Below the pieces are notes generated by a model. It was not told where the DNA came from and searched no databases. It saw only the letters and a program-made list of their open reading frames with translations. A stretch of 64,000 bases of DNA, from NCBI GenBank assembly GCA_949741915.1, contig CATJOM010000048.1:1-64000 (forward strand), in the 5' to 3' direction. Below, piece by piece: positions 61,258 to 64,000 of this stretch (position 1 is its first letter; every line of letters begins with the position of its first letter). Source of the DNA: an uncultured Candidatus Melainabacteria bacterium (GTDB lineage Bacteria; Cyanobacteriota; Vampirovibrionia; Gastranaerophilales; Gastranaerophilaceae). A program made the translations under genes and the position numbers.

Positions 61258-61812
61258 ATGAAGAGCATATTTATAGACAAAGAGATAACATATACAGGCA
61301 GAGAACTTTCACCTCATTGGATTTATAAAAATTTCAATATTAAAGGCAGTGCAATCTGTGCTTTTATTGGTCCGGTTAAGGTTGATTTGGCCGAGATGGT
61401 CGACATTGAAGATGTTATTAATGATGAGCCTATATCATCTGATAAAATGCTCAACTTTATAATTGAGGATTTTGAAGCCAATTTAGCCAATATGGTTTCA
61501 AACCAGAGACTTTTTATCTGTATAATCAAAGAAACCCTTGAAGAATACGGACTGTCGCCCAAAAGATTTGGAGATGATTTATACATTAATGACAAAAAAC
61601 TTTCCGTTTCAATAGCTACAAAATCACTAACCTCATGTCTTATCCATACAGCACTTAATATTGTCTCAACAGGTGCTCCTATCAGTGTTTCTTCATTAAA
61701 TGAAGCAGGTATAACTAATATAAAAGAATTTGCAGACAAGGTTTTAAATAAATTTATAGCTGAAATTGAAGATATGAATTTTGCAAAATCAAAGGTAAGG
61801 GGGGTTTTATAA
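61258..61812 (+). CDS. DUF366-family protein
   Basis: 184 residues. ELSPHWIYKNFNIKGSAICAFIGP, VDLAEMVDIEDV, MLNFIIEDFEANL and QRLFICIIKETLEEYG fit the DUF366 pattern as I remember it, and its place after queC agrees. Function not established. It is soluble, with no membrane helices. The stop overlaps the start of the SPOR gene by one base (TAATG), so HEAT-queC-DUF366-SPOR is one translationally linked set. Confidence 0.75.
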   Translation: MKSIFIDKEITYTGRELSPHWIYKNFNIKGSAICAFIGPVKVDLAEMVDIEDVINDEPISSDKMLNFIIEDFEANLANMVSNQRLFICIIKETLEEYGLSPKRFGDDLYINDKKLSVSIATKSLTSCLIHTALNIVSTGAPISVSSLNEAGITNIKEFADKVLNKFIAEIEDMNFAKSKVRGVL

Positions 61813-62642
61813 TGATAAAAAATTCTTCATCAGATTATCTTACCTACAAAAAAAGTAGAATGAATCCCTCAAGAGTACAAAGGGTTGAAAAAAGGGTTGA
61901 AAAAGTAAAAAGAATTCTAAAACTTTCCTTTGTCACATTTTGTATAATGTTTATTTGTGTTGTCGTATTTATTAAAAAATATGCTAAGCGCGTTGATATT
62001 GAATATGGCAGAAATTGGGCTGAAGCATCAAAACAGGCACCAAATTCAAGCATAAATGACAACTATTTTAATGACACTTACGACAGCGACAAGAGAAGTA
62101 TTGATAAAAGACTCACTTTAATTCAGCAAGAAGAGAACGCTCCATCAGAAAGCCGCGTTTTACCTCAAGATAGAGATAAAAATGAAGTCATGAATTTTGA
62201 GCACTTTGAAAGATTGAAATCAAACACTGAAGAAGATATTGATACAGACTTAATAGAACCTGTGCAAAGCGAGCCAAAACCTGAAAAAAAACAGGTGCAA
62301 AAAACAACACAAGCAAGTCAAGATAAAGAAAAAGCACAACTTTTACCAAAACAAACAGGTGAGACAAACGCTTCAAACACCTCGAGCACCAATTTTGCCC
62401 CGATTGAACTCCCTGCTAAATCTAACATCAAAGTGTTGATAGGGAAATATTCAACATTTGATGAAGCAAAGACTGCACAAAGTGCTATGAAAAATTCCAA
62501 GGCAAAAATTGCACCATTTATTAGAAAAGTAGATGATGTTTATTGTCTTCAAATCGGATCGTACTCCAATATGGATGTCGCAAGAAGCGTAGCTGGCAGT
62601 TTTGGCAAAGAAGGCTTTGACGTTTGGATATATCAGCAGTAA
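61812..62642 (+). CDS. SPOR-domain inner-membrane protein
   Basis: 276 residues. A basic cytoplasmic start (RVQRVEKRVEKVKRILK) is followed by one membrane helix at about 38-55 and a long polar periplasmic linker rich in Glu, Lys and Ser. The C-terminal SPOR domain spans about 200-276 (IKVLIGKYSTFDEAKTAQ, VYCLQIGSYSNMDVARSVA). SPOR domains bind denuded glycan strands at the septum, so a role in division or wall remodelling is likely. The layout resembles FtsN or DedD, without enough similarity to name it. Confidence 0.88.
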   Translation: MIKNSSSDYLTYKKSRMNPSRVQRVEKRVEKVKRILKLSFVTFCIMFICVVVFIKKYAKRVDIEYGRNWAEASKQAPNSSINDNYFNDTYDSDKRSIDKRLTLIQQEENAPSESRVLPQDRDKNEVMNFEHFERLKSNTEEDIDTDLIEPVQSEPKPEKKQVQKTTQASQDKEKAQLLPKQTGETNASNTSSTNFAPIELPAKSNIKVLIGKYSTFDEAKTAQSAMKNSKAKIAPFIRKVDDVYCLQIGSYSNMDVARSVAGSFGKEGFDVWIYQQ

Positions 62643-62883
62643 TTTTGTGCAACTTTTTAAACAAAATATTCAACACCATTTTTTGATTAAACACTTTTTG
62701 CACAAACAGAAAGCCCAGACAGACCTAATTAATAGCCTGAAAGTTTTGTAAATTTTAATAACAGTAAATAAACAGGCTCCTATTAAGTTCAATATTTTAT
62801 ATTTTCCAGACACCTCTTGACTATTGAGCTTTTTGTCATAAGATAGAAATACTGATAAAATACATTTGAAAGGATAAATTATA
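62643..62883. other. Intergenic region upstream of rpmB
   Basis: 241 bp without an ORF. It must hold the rpmB promoter; TTGACT at 62817-62822 with TAGAAATAC-like sequence about 18 bp later is the best candidate. Confidence 0.3.
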
Positions 62884-63075
62884 ATGTCAATAGTTTGCGA
62901 ATGCTGCGGAAAGAAATCAAAAAAAGCTTCTAAACTTTCATTCTCACATAAGCATCATATATACAGACAGTTACCTAATCTTCAAAGCGTTAAGGTAATT
63001 ATTAATGGTCAGGCAAAGAGAATTAAAGTTTGCACATCCTGTATCAGAGCAGGCAAAGTTCAAAAAGCTGTATAA
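62884..63075 (+). CDS. rpmB: 50S ribosomal protein L28, zinc-binding form
   Basis: 63 residues. SIVCECCGKKSKKASKLSFSH and RIKVCTSCIRAGKV give CxxC pairs near residues 5-8 and 50-53, the zinc-ribbon (C+) form of L28. AGGA lies 10 nt before ATG. It is monocistronic, with a terminator just downstream. The Zn-free paralogue, used by some bacteria under zinc limitation, is not seen here. Confidence 0.95.
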   Translation: MSIVCECCGKKSKKASKLSFSHKHHIYRQLPNLQSVKVIINGQAKRIKVCTSCIRAGKVQKAV

Positions 63076-63098
63076 GCTTGACTGGTAAAAATTTCAAA

Positions 63099-63161
63099 AC
63101 ATAAAGCTTGAGGCGGGCAAGAATTTTTTCTTAACATAGCTTCAAGTTTTATGTTTTTTTG
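63099..63161 (+). terminator. Intrinsic terminator after rpmB
   Basis: ACATAAAGCTTGA (63099-63111) / TCAAGTTTTATGT (63142-63154), 13 bp with one mismatch, followed by seven T. Confidence 0.8.
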
Positions 63162-63227
63162 TAAATAAATTTAAGCTGCAAGTTTTTATAGAAATATATT
63201 GTCTGTAGTTTTTTTGAGAAATAAAAT

Positions 63228-64000
63228 ATGTCATTAACTGGAAGTGAAATTAATTTTAAGCCCATATTGAATGGACAAATAGAAACACCTGGTATCCGAG
63301 GTATTCGAAAAGAACATCCCCACGCAACAAACTCTCATTACGAAAGAACTCCCGAAACAGATGCATTTGAACAATCATCAAAAGATAAATGCCGCAAACA
63401 CAAGTATCCTTCCAAAACAATGCGGCAAAAACAAATTGCTAGAAGATTAGCTGCTTTTGCTGCTGCTATTGCTGCACTTGGAGGCACACTGACTGCAGCA
63501 AACACCGGCGCAAGTCATCAAGACAAAATTGCAATTGAATCTGCCGCAACGAATTATGTTGATTCAGAAACAGGAATTGTTTCACACGATTTAGAAGAAT
63601 TAGATAAAGAACAGTCCACTATAAGCAATAGCAGCAAAGAAGAAAATTCCAAAACCGACAAAACCTCATACCAAAATACAACAAATGACAAAGATGCTGT
63701 TGAAATAATTTCTGACGACGACACTATAAAGAATATTCAAAGTTTAGATAAAAACGACAATGTAAAAGCTAGTTCAACAAGTAAAGCCCAAATAGATAAA
63801 TTAAACGAAATTTTTGAAGCAGACCCAAACGCCAAAAGAGCATTTGACGATATTGAAATAGCACTAAAGCGCGCATCATTTGAATTCAAAGAAAATGCCG
63901 TTGATGTTCTAAAAAGAACACAAGAAAAATATGCTCCAAATCTTCCTCTAGCACTCCTTATGTGTGTTATGGAACAGGAAAATGGAGGCTATGCCAGAGA
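63228..64000 (+). CDS. Truncated gene: membrane-anchored, lytic-transglycosylase-like protein (5' part)
   Basis: An open frame from ATG 63228 to the window edge (257 codons, no stop), so the gene continues outside. Residues 1-65 are polar. A basic-hydrophobic segment (RQKQIARRLAAFAAAIAALG, about 66-85) may be a membrane anchor or internal signal. A long Ser/Asn/Asp/Lys linker follows. The last visible residues, PLALLMCVMEQENGGYAR, look like the helix around the catalytic Glu of SLT or lysozyme-like glycosidases. The name is tentative because the domain is cut off. Confidence 0.6.
   Translation, partial: MSLTGSEINFKPILNGQIETPGIRGIRKEHPHATNSHYERTPETDAFEQSSKDKCRKHKYPSKTMRQKQIARRLAAFAAAIAALGGTLTAANTGASHQDKIAIESAATNYVDSETGIVSHDLEELDKEQSTISNSSKEENSKTDKTSYQNTTNDKDAVEIISDDDTIKNIQSLDKNDNVKASSTSKAQIDKLNEIFEADPNAKRAFDDIEIALKRASFEFKENAVDVLKRTQEKYAPNLPLALLMCVMEQENGGYAR

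Overview
The window is an AT-rich, gene-dense bacterial chromosome segment with no rRNA operon, insertion sequence, CRISPR array or recognisable prophage. It best fits a non-photosynthetic cyanobacterial relative of the Vampirovibrionia/Gastranaerophilales (formerly Melainabacteria) type. Three things support this: an LdpA-like iron-sulfur protein (41959-42960), a Tic20-like membrane protein (37841-38260), and several lineage-type hypothetical proteins carrying an N-terminal SF-x-G/FTG motif. The taxonomic placement is inference, not a search result.

Layout. 1-16 kb: tRNA-Pro, metY, pyk, an EF-hand protein, a split chromate-type transporter pair, uvrB, a RelA/SpoT-like protein, the lysine/DAP operon dapB-asd-dapA, an alternative sigma factor, rplJ-rplL with an L10 leader, bioA and tpiA. 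16-22 kb: an accessory region with three small DNA-binding regulators sharing AATTTATAAATT-type palindromes, a 450-bp structured non-coding stretch, a giant glycine-rich prepilin-like protein, and almost 900 bp with little coding content. 22-36 kb: metX-metW, a degenerate HD-GYP protein, lineage-specific membrane proteins, two tandem amino-acid permeases, aroF-glyQ and gshB. 36-47 kb: a co-directional run of TPR, Tic20-like, KdsC-like, TPR, lysC, ldpA-like, tilS and hpt genes, then spmA/spmB-like genes with a small paralogous pair. 47-64 kb: a TPR protein overlapping aroB tail to tail, the aroC-aroK-aroB operon, gmk-coaBC-nif3, a LysM/EF-hand protein, dnaG-rpoD, HEAT-queC-DUF366-SPOR genes, rpmB and a truncated lytic-transglycosylase-like gene.

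How the genes work together. Amino-acid biosynthesis is prominent: aspartate to lysine (lysC, asd, dapA, dapB), homoserine to methionine (metX, metW, metY) and the shikimate path (aroF, aroB, aroK, aroC). The two APC permeases could complement this.

The most interesting unexplained signal is a bipartite upstream element, TAGCAA-N15-TGTTTT. It has identical spacing in front of four otherwise unrelated lineage-type genes (7392-7418 plus strand; 27614-27640, 28254-28280 and 35569-35595 minus strand). A looser GCAATTTT variant precedes the two EF-hand genes. It looks like a promoter or operator class for a hidden regulon. The N15 spacing recalls alternative-sigma promoters, and an alternative sigma factor gene lies in the window at 11538-12176.
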